From: Comamonas sp.
Lineage (GTDB): Bacteria > Pseudomonadota > Gammaproteobacteria > Burkholderiales > Burkholderiaceae_C
Direction: 5' to 3'
DNA: 9,293 nt
Assembly: GCA_019236485.1 (NCBI GenBank)
Contig: JAFAIY010000405.1
Span: 1-9,293 of the forward strand
Both the position numbers and the translations under genes were made by a program. A model generated the notes under the pieces. That model did not search any database. It was not told the origin of the DNA and saw only the letters and a list, made by a program, of their open reading frames with translations. The stretch's first letter is position 1. Every line of letters begins with the position of its first letter. Shown one piece after another: positions 1-7,142 of the stretch.

Positions 1-3000
1 CTGGCCTCCGTACCGGCCTCCAGTGCCGCCTGCTCGCTGTCGCGCATGGCGGCCTCGAAGGCCGCGAAGTCCAGCTCCTGCACCTCTTCGGCGGCCGCGG
101 CAAGCGGCGGCGCCAGAGCTTCGGGCTCCTGCGGGAACTCGAGTGCCGGCATGGCAAAGTCTGCCGCCGGCTGCACCGCGGCCTCGGGCACGGACTCCGG
201 CGCGGCAAGATCCTGCGGCCAGTCCAGATCCGGCAGCTCTGCGGCGAGCGGCTCGACAACCGGCTCCAGCTCGGGCTCGGACCGGGCTTCGGCCGGCGCA
301 TCCGACAAGGGCTCGGCCGCCGCGAAGTCGGCCGACAACGGTTCGCCGTGCGGCTCGGGTGGGATCTCCGACGAAGCGTCGATACGCGCGCCGCGGCGCG
401 GCACCAGGGCTACCTCGGCGCGTTCGCCATGCAGGCGCATGGCATCCGCTGCCGCACGGAACGGCGTGGCCGACCAGTTCTGGGCCTGGCGGGCTTCCAG
501 ATCCCCGGCCCAGGCGCCGAAGGCCTGAAGCGCATCCCGGGCCAGAGCCTGCATGGGCTCGGGCATGGCCTGCTGCTCGGCCAGCCAGGCATTGAGCATC
601 TGCTCCATGGCCCAGCCGGCTTCGCCAAATTCGTCCAGCCCGACCATGCGCGAGCTACCCTTGAGCGTGTGGAAAGCGCGGCGCAGCGTGGTCTGTTCGC
701 TGAGGTTGGCCGGTTCTTCGGCCAGGGTCCGCAGGGCCTGCAGACCGTTGCTCACGACTTCGCGCGCTTCCTCGAGGAAGATGGACAGCAGCTCGTCGTC
801 GCCATCGAGTTCCTGGGCTTCGAGCTCCAGCGGCGCGGCCACGGGCAGCTCAGGCGGCTCGGCGGCCGATGCTGCAGGCACGGCGAAGTCCAGAGCAAAG
901 TCCAGACCCGGGACGGGAGCAGCGGGCTCGGCCGCGGGCTGGCCGGTCTGCATGTCGGCAAACACCTGGGCCATGGCCTCGGCCAGGGCCGCACCGCCGG
1001 CCGCAGCCGGTTCGACGGGCGCGGAAGCCAGATCCTCGAGACTGGCGGGCACCGTCTGGGCCCAGGGGGGCGACTCTTCGTCAAGAGAAGTGAACGCCGC
1101 GGGCAGCTCGGCCACAGGGTCCAGACTCAGGGAAGCCGCGGGTTCGGGCGTGGCCGGCGGCTCGGCAGGCTGCTGCGGCGCAGCCTGGGGGGCGGCTTGG
1201 GGCTGTGCGACGGGCGGAGCAGCAACTGGCGCTTTCGCGGCCGGGGCATCGGTAGGAATGTCCACGGTGGGGCGGAAGGCCTCGGCGCCGCGCGCGCGGC
1301 TGTGGCCCATGACCAGGCGCAGCTCGTCTTTTTCCTCGTCGTAGACGAACAGCTTGCGCGCCATATTGCGCTGGTAGCTGAGCATGTCGATGAGAAAGCC
1401 CATGGCGCCCAGGCTGCTGCCCAGCTTCTCGAAGATGCGGGGACGGTTTTCCTCCATCACCTCGCCGAGGATCAGATGCTCGACGGTATCGCGCATGCGC
1501 TGCATCGCCACGGCGGCCTGGTCGAAACCCAGCACCATGAGCACGCCGCGCATCTGCGCCATCTGGCCCGGCACCGGGGCCAGCACGGTGGCGTCGATGG
1601 GATTGCGGAAATACTGGTCCAGATGCTTCTCCACCTCGCCCAGGGTCACGCGCAGCTCGCCCACCACGGAGCCCATGGTCTGCTGGTCGCTGGCCGAGCG
1701 GTACAGCTCCTCCATCCAGGATTCGAGCGGCTCGGACGGCGCGCCATGCAGGGCCGCATCCAGGCGCTGGACCAGCACGCTGGACTGGGCCGCCTGCACC
1801 TCCTCCTCGTCCCCGCCGGTCATGAAGCTGGCCTGCAGATACAGCACGGCCGTGGCAACTTCCATGGCCAGCTCGGCCGGGGGCGGCTCGCCTATGCGGT
1901 CCACGGTCTCGGCCACACGGATCAGCGCACGGGCCAGGCCATGGCTGGCCGGCTGGAGCTTGACCAGCGATTCGGCCACCTGGCCGAACTGCTCGCCCAT
2001 GGAGCGTATCTTGCTGCGATCGCCGCCGGCCACGGCGGACCAGGTCTCGGCGGCCGTGGCAATGCGCTTGCGCGCCTGCACCAGCACCGACGGGTCGTAA
2101 CGGCCAAAGCGCGCCACATGGTAGTCCACCAGCGGCATGGTGTGCATGGCATAGGCATCCTGCACCGCGCGCAGCGCTTCGCCCGCCTGCTCGCGCGGCC
2201 TGGCCTGGGCGCAGAAGAACATCAGGTCCTGCAGCAGACGCGCTGGCGGCAGGCTGTCGCCCTTGGCCATGGAGGCATATTGCATGAGCACGCGCGAAGC
2301 CATGCGCTTGACATAGATGTCGGCCGTGATCAGCCCGCGCGCCAGGCCTTCGAAGAAGGCCGCGGCAATCTTCCAGAAGCTGCGCGCGGCCACGTCCTCG
2401 GGCAGGCCGGCCGCAAAGCGCAGGCACAGCTCGCGCATCTGGGCCGCGGCTTCGCGGTCGTCGCTCTTGACCAGGCGCAGCACCACGCCGTCCAGCATGG
2501 CGCGCGCCTGCGGGCCATAGGCCAGGGGCTCAGGCACGGAGCCAACCCAGCGCGGCTCGCGGGCACGGCGTTCGGCAGGCCATAGATCGGCCGGATGCAC
2601 CTTGTCGCTGCCGGCCAGGGCCTGGGTATCGCGATACTGGGGAAACAGCGCCACCGCCGAGACCTGCTTGCCGGCGAGCACGGCTTCCAGATATTCCATC
2701 AGCGCAAAATGCGTGCGCTCCAGGGTGGAGGCCGCTTCCTGGGTGCAGTACTCGGGACGCTGCACAAAGCGGTTCACCGCGGCTTCCATGCTGCGCAGCA
2801 CCTGAGCCGGCGCCGTGATCCCCACCATCTCCAGCGCGCCGCAAGCCTGGTGCAGCTGCTGGCGCGCAATGCGCAGAGCGGAAGTATCCAGCGTCTCCAG
2901 GTCGGACAGGCGGGCCGCATCCGCATCCCGCACAAAACGGCCTACGGCCTTGGTCGCTGCTTCCAGCGATTTGCGCACTTCATCGAGCACCCAGGCCAAG

Positions 3001-3068
3001 GGGCCCAGATCCTGCTCGGCGGGTGCAGATAGGGCTGCACGTGTTGGCGAGTCGTCAACCACTGACAT
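1..3068 (-). CDS. chpA: ChpA/PilL hybrid sensor kinase of the Pil-Chp system, N-terminal part (cut by window edge)
   Basis: This CheA-type kinase should take signals from PilJ through PilI and pass phosphate to PilG and PilH to control type IV pili from the cytoplasmic face of the membrane. The frame is open from ATG at 3068 to the left edge, giving 1022 codons. The start is supported by AAGGAA seven bases upstream. Residues 1-140 form a helical Hpt-like domain with the motif QLHQACGALEMVG (His73). Residues about 160-460 are helical and resemble the FimL-like part of ChpA. A second Hpt-like repeat near residue 504 has QMAQMRGVLMVLG, with Ala where His73 sits, so it looks degenerate. An Ala/Pro-rich linker spans about 595-745. 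A canonical Hpt domain follows at about 752-860 with FHTLKGSSRMVG; His800 is the predicted phosphosite. A second acidic Ala/Pro-rich linker runs to the edge. The kinase, CheW-like and receiver domains expected in this family (often about 2000 residues or more) would lie outside the window. Confidence 0.93.
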   Translation of the reverse strand, partial: MSVVDDSPTRAALSAPAEQDLGPLAWVLDEVRKSLEAATKAVGRFVRDADAARLSDLETLDTSALRIARQQLHQACGALEMVGITAPAQVLRSMEAAVNRFVQRPEYCTQEAASTLERTHFALMEYLEAVLAGKQVSAVALFPQYRDTQALAGSDKVHPADLWPAERRAREPRWVGSVPEPLAYGPQARAMLDGVVLRLVKSDDREAAAQMRELCLRFAAGLPEDVAARSFWKIAAAFFEGLARGLITADIYVKRMASRVLMQYASMAKGDSLPPARLLQDLMFFCAQARPREQAGEALRAVQDAYAMHTMPLVDYHVARFGRYDPSVLVQARKRIATAAETWSAVAGGDRSKIRSMGEQFGQVAESLVKLQPASHGLARALIRVAETVDRIGEPPPAELAMEVATAVLYLQASFMTGGDEEEVQAAQSSVLVQRLDAALHGAPSEPLESWMEELYRSASDQQTMGSVVGELRVTLGEVEKHLDQYFRNPIDATVLAPVPGQMAQMRGVLMVLGFDQAAVAMQRMRDTVEHLILGEVMEENRPRIFEKLGSSLGAMGFLIDMLSYQRNMARKLFVYDEEKDELRLVMGHSRARGAEAFRPTVDIPTDAPAAKAPVAAPPVAQPQAAPQAAPQQPAEPPATPEPAASLSLDPVAELPAAFTSLDEESPPWAQTVPASLEDLASAPVEPAAAGGAALAEAMAQVFADMQTGQPAAEPAAPVPGLDFALDFAVPAASAAEPPELPVAAPLELEAQELDGDDELLSIFLEEAREVVSNGLQALRTLAEEPANLSEQTTLRRAFHTLKGSSRMVGLDEFGEAGWAMEQMLNAWLAEQQAMPEPMQALARDALQAFGAWAGDLEARQAQNWSATPFRAAADAMRLHGERAEVALVPRRGARIDASSEIPPEPHGEPLSADFAAAEPLSDAPAEARSEPELEPVVEPLAAELPDLDWPQDLAAPESVPEAAVQPAADFAMPALEFPQEPEALAPPLAAAAEEVQELDFAAFEAAMRDSEQAALEAGTEA

Positions 3069-3075
3069 GCTCAAT

Positions 3076-3081
3076 TTCCTT
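3076..3081 (-). promoter_or_regulatory. Ribosome binding site of chpA
   Basis: On the minus strand this reads AAGGAA, seven bases before the ATG at 3068. It is a good Shine-Dalgarno match, and it fixes the chpA start and shows that chpA can be translated independently of pilJ. Confidence 0.75.
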
Positions 3082-3224
3082 AACCCTTTAAGAGTCCGTA
3101 TCAGTTATCCATGCTGCCACGCGCGCAGCACTCCTCAGGCGCTGGATGCCAAGCAAGAACCGCCTCGCAGCGGGGGCGCCCAGCCGAGGGCATAGTCCCC
3201 CTCCCGCCTTGCGCGACGGGGACA

Positions 3225-3239
3225 AGCCGCACAGCGGCT
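3225..3239 (-). terminator. Possible attenuator or terminator-like hairpin after pilJ
   Basis: AGCCGC and GCGGCT form a perfect 6-bp stem with a 3-base loop, about 16 bases past the pilJ stop codon. In the pilJ transcript it is followed by UGUCCCC and not by a run of U, so it is a poor intrinsic terminator. Partial attenuation or protection of the upstream mRNA 3' end are alternatives. Confidence 0.3.
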
Positions 3240-3255
3240 CAGGGGGCGATCTTTA

Positions 3256-5496
3256 TCACGCAATCTTGAAACGCGACACCGACTGGCGCAGCTCTTCGGC
3301 CATGTGAGAGAGCTCGCGCACCTGCTGGGCCGTGGTGCGCGTACCTTCTCCGGTCTGCTCGGTCACGGCAAAAATGTGCTGGATGTTTTCCGCCACGCCG
3401 TTGGCCAGATTGGCCTCGCGCGAAGTGGAGTTCGAAATCTGCTCGATCAGTTCGGCCAGTCGGCGCGACACGCTATCGATTTCGGAGAGTGCGGTACCCG
3501 CGGAGTCGGACAGGCGCGCCCCTTCGACCACACCCTGGGTGGAGCGCTCCATGGCGGCCACGGCATCCTGGGTGTCGGTCTGAATGGCTTTCACCAGGGC
3601 CGCAATCTGGCGCGTGGCATCTGCCGAGCGCTCGGCCAGACGCTGCACTTCTTCGGCCACCACCGAGAAGCCGCGACCGGCTTCACCGGCCGAGGCGGCC
3701 TGGATGGCGGCGTTCAGCGCCAGCACGTTGGTCTGTTCGGTAATGTCCGAAATCAGTTCCGTGATTTCGCCGATCTCCTGGGACGACTCGCCGAGGCGCT
3801 TGATGCGCTTGGAGGTGTCCTGGATCTGGTCGCGGATCGAGTTCATGCCGCCGATGGCGTTCTGCACGGCCTTCAGGCCCGAGTCCGCCGCCTGCAGCGA
3901 CTGGCGCGCCACCAGGGCCGATTCCTGCGCCTGGGCGGACACGTTGTTGATGCGGCCGGCCATGTCCAGAATCGACTTGCCGGTTTCGCGGATCTCATGC
4001 AGCTGTTCGTTCGATGCGGCCAGCAGCTCGGTCGAGGTCGCATCCACCTGCTCCGTGGTCTGGGCCACGCGGGTTACGGTGTTCTGCACCGAGCCCACCA
4101 GCACGCGCAGCTCTTCCACCGTGTAGTTCACCGAGTCGGCGATGGCGCCCGTGATGTCTTCGGTCACGGTGGCTTCCTGGGTCAGATCGCCCTCGGCCAC
4201 GGACTGCAGCTCGTTCATCAGACGCAGAATCGCGGCCTGGTTGGCGTCATTGATGCGCTTGGCTTCCTGCTCCTGCAGACGCGCATCCACCTGGTGACGT
4301 TCGGCCTCCTGCTGGCGTGTACGGCTGTCCATCAGTTGCACGCGGGAAATGCCCACGCCGCACAGCAGGGCCACCAGCACCGACAGGGCCAGAGCGACCA
4401 GCTGCCAGGGGTTGGCACCGCCCACGCCCTGCAGCTCGGACTGCAGCTGCTCCAGCTGGCGACGCAGCGGTTCGCTATCGTTGTTGATAGCGGTCTGGGC
4501 TTCGCGGGCCGACACCAGGCCCTGGAGATTGCCCAGAATGGCGCTGGCCTGGGTGCGCGTGTCGTCGTACTGCTTGATCAGCGCCTGCAGCTGCTCGCGC
4601 ACCTGGGCGTCTCGTGCCGCGGGCAGGCGCAGCTCGCTGCTGCCGCTCAACAGGCCTTCGGCAATTTCCTTGAAGGAGTTCAAGTCCTTGCCCAGCAGGA
4701 ACACGGCCTCGGGGCTCACGCCTTCCAGGGTCTGGAATTCGTTGGCCGACTTGCCGATACGCTGGGTCAACATCACCAGCTGGCCGGCGGCCGCGATTTC
4801 GGCGGCGCTGGCGCCTTGCTGCAGCTTGAGCGAGGAAATGGTCTCGGCGGTTTCCAGCAGATCCGAAGACTGGCGGTTGATGGTGCGCAGAGCGTCGCCC
4901 ACCTGGGTCAGGATCTTCTGCTGACCCATGATGAGGCCGGCGCTTTTTTCGGCACGCTCCATCAGCGTGTTGATGCTGTCCACCTGGGACTGCAGGCCGT
5001 CGCTGACCGCCTTCACACCCAGATCCGAATCGCCTGCGGCCAGGGCGCGCACATTGCGCGCCAGCACGCCCGAGCTGTCCTTCACGTCGCCGAAGGCCGT
5101 GGCCGCGCCCGTCATGGCCTGGGACACCGACTTGGCCAGACGCTGCGACTGCATCAGCGCCTGACCGGTAGCGGCCAGTTGCTGGTTGGAGTTGCTGGCC
5201 TCGCGCAGCATCCAGGCCGCCAGGATCACCAACGCCAGCACCGAGCCGCCGAGCAGGGTGAACAGCGTGCGCTGGTGCTTGGCCACCGTGGCCTTGCCCA
5301 GCAGAGGCAGGCTGATCAGCTCGTCGGCGCGTCTCGTGCCCTCCAGGTCGATGAGTGAGGGTGCACCCTGAACGCTGTTGAGCGCACCGTCATACATGTC
5401 CTGCACGACGGTATCGCCCATGCCGTTATCGTCGCTGACCGCTGCGGCCACGGGCTTGCGTTGGAACCACTGATTAATTCTTTGTGCAAAAGACAT
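3256..5496 (-). CDS. pilJ: PilJ, type IV pilus methyl-accepting chemoreceptor
   Basis: PilJ is the inner-membrane receptor of the Pil-Chp pathway, signalling through PilI and ChpA. From the chosen ATG the protein has 746 residues. Residues 1-75 are a polar, presumably cytoplasmic extension. A first membrane helix lies at about 77-97 and a second at about 363-385. The periplasmic part between them carries two PilJ-type helical repeats, marked by QSQRLAK (about 116-122) and LTQRIGK (about 243-249). A HAMP-like region lies at about 425-465. The methyl-accepting signalling domain follows, with its hairpin tip around residues 575-620 ([14 protein letters not shown], then [15 protein letters not shown]). 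No C-terminal methyltransferase-binding pentapeptide is visible; the protein ends SRFKIA. A GTG at 5523 in the same frame would add nine residues and overlap pilI. I prefer the ATG at 5496, which starts MSFAQ and has only a weak GGA nine bases upstream; the better GAGG lies 17 bases away. Confidence 0.95.
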   Translation of the reverse strand: MSFAQRINQWFQRKPVAAAVSDDNGMGDTVVQDMYDGALNSVQGAPSLIDLEGTRRADELISLPLLGKATVAKHQRTLFTLLGGSVLALVILAAWMLREASNSNQQLAATGQALMQSQRLAKSVSQAMTGAATAFGDVKDSSGVLARNVRALAAGDSDLGVKAVSDGLQSQVDSINTLMERAEKSAGLIMGQQKILTQVGDALRTINRQSSDLLETAETISSLKLQQGASAAEIAAAGQLVMLTQRIGKSANEFQTLEGVSPEAVFLLGKDLNSFKEIAEGLLSGSSELRLPAARDAQVREQLQALIKQYDDTRTQASAILGNLQGLVSAREAQTAINNDSEPLRRQLEQLQSELQGVGGANPWQLVALALSVLVALLCGVGISRVQLMDSRTRQQEAERHQVDARLQEQEAKRINDANQAAILRLMNELQSVAEGDLTQEATVTEDITGAIADSVNYTVEELRVLVGSVQNTVTRVAQTTEQVDATSTELLAASNEQLHEIRETGKSILDMAGRINNVSAQAQESALVARQSLQAADSGLKAVQNAIGGMNSIRDQIQDTSKRIKRLGESSQEIGEITELISDITEQTNVLALNAAIQAASAGEAGRGFSVVAEEVQRLAERSADATRQIAALVKAIQTDTQDAVAAMERSTQGVVEGARLSDSAGTALSEIDSVSRRLAELIEQISNSTSREANLANGVAENIQHIFAVTEQTGEGTRTTAQQVRELSHMAEELRQSVSRFKIA

Positions 5497-5515
5497 AGCG
5501 CTGTATCCAGAAACC

Positions 5516-6043
5516 TCAAGCACGAATGCTCAAAAACTTGGCGGTTTGCGACAGGCGCTGCAGCTGCAACTCCTGCCAGCGGCGGCCTGTGCCATCCACG
5601 TGGATGGCGCCATAGAAACCAGGAGCACCTTCGGCCGCGGGCTCGGTGCGGGTGAAGGCATCGGTGGCGCGCAGCCCCAGCAGGCGGTCCACCAGCAGGG
5701 CGGCATTGACTTCGAGCGCCGAGTTGAAGGCCAGCAGGCTGCACTCGGACAGCTCCGGCTCGCTGCGCACATTGCCGTGGCCCAGCATCTGCGCGATATC
5801 CACCACTCCCATCAAGGCACCGCGCAGATTGGCGATGCCCAGAAACCAGGACTGTGTGTAGGGGACGGGCTGCACGCCGGTCCAGGGAAAAATCTCGCCC
5901 GACTGATTCAGCGGCAGAAGATAGTCGCGGCCGCCGGCCTGCACGGCCAGCCAGGCGGCCACATTGACGCCTTCGCTGCGCGCTGCCTGCAGGCGCCCGG
6001 CCAGGCGGGATTGGAGATCTCGTAGGGCTTCGCGGTTCGCCAT
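5516..6043 (-). CDS. pilI: PilI, CheW-like coupling protein
   Basis: This cytoplasmic adaptor is expected to link the PilJ signalling tip to the ChpA kinase. The 175-residue protein is one CheW-fold domain after a short helical N-terminus. Recognisable parts are [15 protein letters not shown] (about 31-45) and the core [17 protein letters not shown] (about 67-83), which matches the GIxNLRG...VVDL pattern of CheW proteins. [11 protein letters not shown] (about 115-125) is another CheW-like strand. The start ATG at 6043 lies 14 bases after the pilH stop codon, with only a weak AGGCGG upstream, so translation may be coupled to pilH. The frame stays open upstream into pilH, but that part is a shadow of pilH. 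The stop is 19 bases before the chosen pilJ ATG. Confidence 0.93.
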   Translation of the reverse strand: MANREALRDLQSRLAGRLQAARSEGVNVAAWLAVQAGGRDYLLPLNQSGEIFPWTGVQPVPYTQSWFLGIANLRGALMGVVDIAQMLGHGNVRSEPELSECSLLAFNSALEVNAALLVDRLLGLRATDAFTRTEPAAEGAPGFYGAIHVDGTGRRWQELQLQRLSQTAKFLSIRA

Positions 6044-6057
6044 GGGCAGCGCCGCCT

Positions 6058-6420
6058 TTACAGAGCCGCGATCTTGGCCTGCAACTCGGCCGCGTCCACG
6101 GGCTTGGTGATGTAGGCGCGCGCACCCTGGCGCATGCCCCAGACGCGGTCCGTCTCCTGATTCTTGCTGGTGCACATGATGATGGGCACGTTGGCGTACA
6201 GGGGATCGCGCGAGATCGCACGGGTCAGCTGAAAGCCATTCTGGCCGGGCATGACCACATCCATCAGGATCAGATCCGGCTTGTCTTCGGCCAGGCGCAG
6301 CATGGCCTCCTCGCCGTTCTCGGCCGTGCGCACCTGCAGGCCCTGCTTCTGCAGCAGCTCGCTCAGAAACATCAGCTCCGTCTTGGAATCGTCCACGATC
6401 AGTACTTTTTGAATTGCCAT
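6058..6420 (-). CDS. pilH: PilH, single-domain response regulator
   Basis: This CheY-like receiver is known in the Pil-Chp system to counterbalance PilG and favour pilus retraction, or to act as a phosphate sink for ChpA. The 120-residue protein is a complete receiver domain with no output domain. The acidic pair is in VLIVDDS (Asp10 and Asp11), the phosphoacceptor is Asp54 in ILMDVVMPG, the switch Thr is in MCTSKNQE (Thr84), and the conserved Lys is in ITKPVD (Lys106). Two adjacent ATG codons compete as starts. The one at 6423 overlaps the pilG stop as ATGA; the one at 6420 overlaps it as TGATG. I chose 6420 because it gives MAIQKVLIVDDS and a better distance (seven bases) from the upstream GGGAG. 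Either way it is tightly coupled to pilG. Confidence 0.94.
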   Translation of the reverse strand: MAIQKVLIVDDSKTELMFLSELLQKQGLQVRTAENGEEAMLRLAEDKPDLILMDVVMPGQNGFQLTRAISRDPLYANVPIIMCTSKNQETDRVWGMRQGARAYITKPVDAAELQAKIAAL

Positions 6421-6824
6421 CATGCAGCTCCCACACCTGCAGCCTGCTTGCCGAACTGTTCCACGGCCTGCAGCAGTTGATCTTTGGTAAACGGTTTGGT
6501 CAGATAGTCCTGGCAGCCCACCATGCGGCCGCGCGCCTTGTCGAACACGCCGTCCTTGGAGGACAGCATCACCACGGGCGTGCTGGCAAAGCGCGCATTG
6601 CGCTTGATGATGGCGCAGGTCTGGTAGCCATCGAGCTTGGGCATCAGAATGTCGCAGAAGATCAGCTGCGGCTGATAGTCATTGACCTTGGACAAGGCGT
6701 CGAAGCCATCGTCGGCCAGCAGTACTTCGTAGCCGCCTTGCTTGAGAAAGATTTCAGCGCTGCGGCGGATGGTGTTGCTGTCATCCACCACCAGAACCCG
6801 CAGGGGTGCACTGGATGCTGTCAC
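6420..6824 (-). CDS. pilG: PilG, single-domain response regulator
   Basis: PilG is the CheY-like output protein of Pil-Chp; in Pseudomonas it promotes pilus extension and links to cAMP control. The 134-residue protein is a receiver domain. Its acidic pair lies in VLVVDDSNTIRR (Asp14 and Asp15), Asp58 in IFCDILMPKLDGY is the phosphoacceptor, the switch region is MLSSKDG (about 87-93), and Lys110 is in LTKPF. The start is GTG at 6824, because GGGAGG lies nine bases upstream and the receiver fold begins directly after it. The frame is open further upstream, but that part has no homologous look and overlaps the rubredoxin gene. The stop overlaps the pilH start. The C-terminus is short and Gly/Ala-rich. 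Confidence 0.94.
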   Translation of the reverse strand: MTASSAPLRVLVVDDSNTIRRSAEIFLKQGGYEVLLADDGFDALSKVNDYQPQLIFCDILMPKLDGYQTCAIIKRNARFASTPVVMLSSKDGVFDKARGRMVGCQDYLTKPFTKDQLLQAVEQFGKQAAGVGAA

Positions 6825-6833
6825 GGTGAAATT

Positions 6834-6839
6834 CCTCCC
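6834..6839 (-). promoter_or_regulatory. Strong ribosome binding site that sets the GTG start of pilG
   Basis: The minus strand reads GGGAGG, followed by nine bases and then GTG at 6824. This decides the pilG start against the longer open frame reaching to 6953. Confidence 0.75.
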
Positions 6840-6874
6840 AGGTCTCTCTTTATTGGAACGAGCGTCTTGTGCAC

Positions 6875-7048
6875 TCAGATTTCCACCATCTCGAAATCTT
6901 CTTTGCGCGCACCGCATTCCGGACAGGTCCAGTTCATGGGTACGTCTTCCCAACGGGTGTTTGGTGCGATTCCATGTTCCGGGCAGCCTTGCTCTTCGTT
7001 ATAGAGCCAGCCACAGGTCAAACACATCCAAGTTTTAGGGTCGGTCAC
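6875..7048 (-). CDS. Rubredoxin
   Basis: This small iron protein would transfer single electrons in the cytoplasm; its redox partner is not visible here. The 57-residue product has the two cysteine pairs that bind the Fe(SCys)4 centre: Cys9 and Cys12 in MCLTCGW, and Cys42 and Cys45 in WTCPECGARKEDFE. The aromatic residues and the central part ending WEDVPMNW match rubredoxins. The start is GTG at 7048: an in-frame TAA lies two codons upstream, and the next Met (residue 8) would remove the first strand. No good Shine-Dalgarno sequence precedes it. It is the first gene of the minus-strand cluster, 50 bases ahead of pilG with no obvious terminator between them, so cotranscription with the pil genes is likely. 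A specific gene name is not justified. Confidence 0.93.
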   Translation of the reverse strand: MTDPKTWMCLTCGWLYNEEQGCPEHGIAPNTRWEDVPMNWTCPECGARKEDFEMVEI

Positions 7049-7142
7049 AGCTTAAAGGGGCTTCACATAGAATGCAACGATTGTATCTAGTCACAACCCC
7101 GGCCCTCACCCTTGCATTCCCGGGTGCAAACTGGGGTGCGCC
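7049..7142. promoter_or_regulatory. Divergent promoter region between the rubredoxin-pil cluster and the thiD-like/hemL pair
   Basis: These 94 bp separate two divergently transcribed genes and must hold at least one start signal for each direction, unless promoters lie inside the genes. On the minus strand, TACAAT at 7085-7080 is a good -10 candidate about 31 bases before the rubredoxin start, but no strong -35 is seen. On the plus strand, TAGAAT at 7068-7073 is a -10 candidate for the thiD-like gene, also without a strong -35. The two candidates nearly overlap, so the transcription units may compete or share an activator. Confidence 0.45.
7070..7119. repeat. 8-bp inverted repeat in the divergent promoter region
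   Basis: GAATGCAA (7070-7077) and TTGCATTC (7112-7119) are exact reverse complements separated by 34 bases. A third partial TGCAA lies at 7125-7129 and forms a small TTGCA/TGCAA dyad with 7112-7116. The left arm overlaps the candidate plus-strand -10 box. The arrangement could be a pair of operator half-sites; no known regulator is recognised. Confidence 0.35.

Larger units (their letters stand above)
3069..3255. other. Structured spacer between pilJ and chpA
   Basis: These 187 bp hold no convincing gene. The part next to chpA (about 3069-3118) is AT-richer and carries the chpA ribosome binding site. The part next to pilJ (about 3160-3250) is GC-rich and packed with dyads: CCTCG/CGAGG (3163-3167 and 3185-3189) enclosing the palindrome GGGCGCCC (3174-3181), GTCCCC/GGGGAC (3195-3200 and 3218-3223), and AGCCGC/GCGGCT (3225-3230 and 3234-3239). 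It may act as an mRNA processing or attenuation site, or be a copy of a dispersed intergenic repeat. I see no convincing sigma-70 or sigma-54 promoter for chpA here, but cannot exclude one. Confidence 0.55.

Noticed and set aside
1081..2427. 448-codon minus-strand open frame within chpA
   Set aside because: It is a shifted frame of the chpA coding strand. The chpA frame itself translates into a recognisable kinase N-terminus without stops, so there is no sign of a frameshift or a second gene.
348..2585. 745-codon open frame on the plus strand
   Set aside because: It is in exact codon register opposite chpA. In a gene that almost never uses TTA, CTA or TCA codons, the complementary register lacks stops. 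Its translation is rich in His, Gly, Arg and Gln with no domain, so it is a shadow.
3090..3130. Possible sigma-54 promoter before chpA
   Set aside because: On the minus strand TGGCAG is present, but the required GC at the -12 element is absent at the right distance.
3304..5358. 684-codon open frame on the plus strand opposite pilJ
   Set aside because: Same effect: codon-register complement of pilJ, His/Leu/Gly-rich with no recognisable fold.
6825..6953. Upstream extension of the pilG reading frame
   Set aside because: The added residues overlap the rubredoxin gene and resemble nothing, while a strong ribosome binding site sits in front of GTG at 6824.
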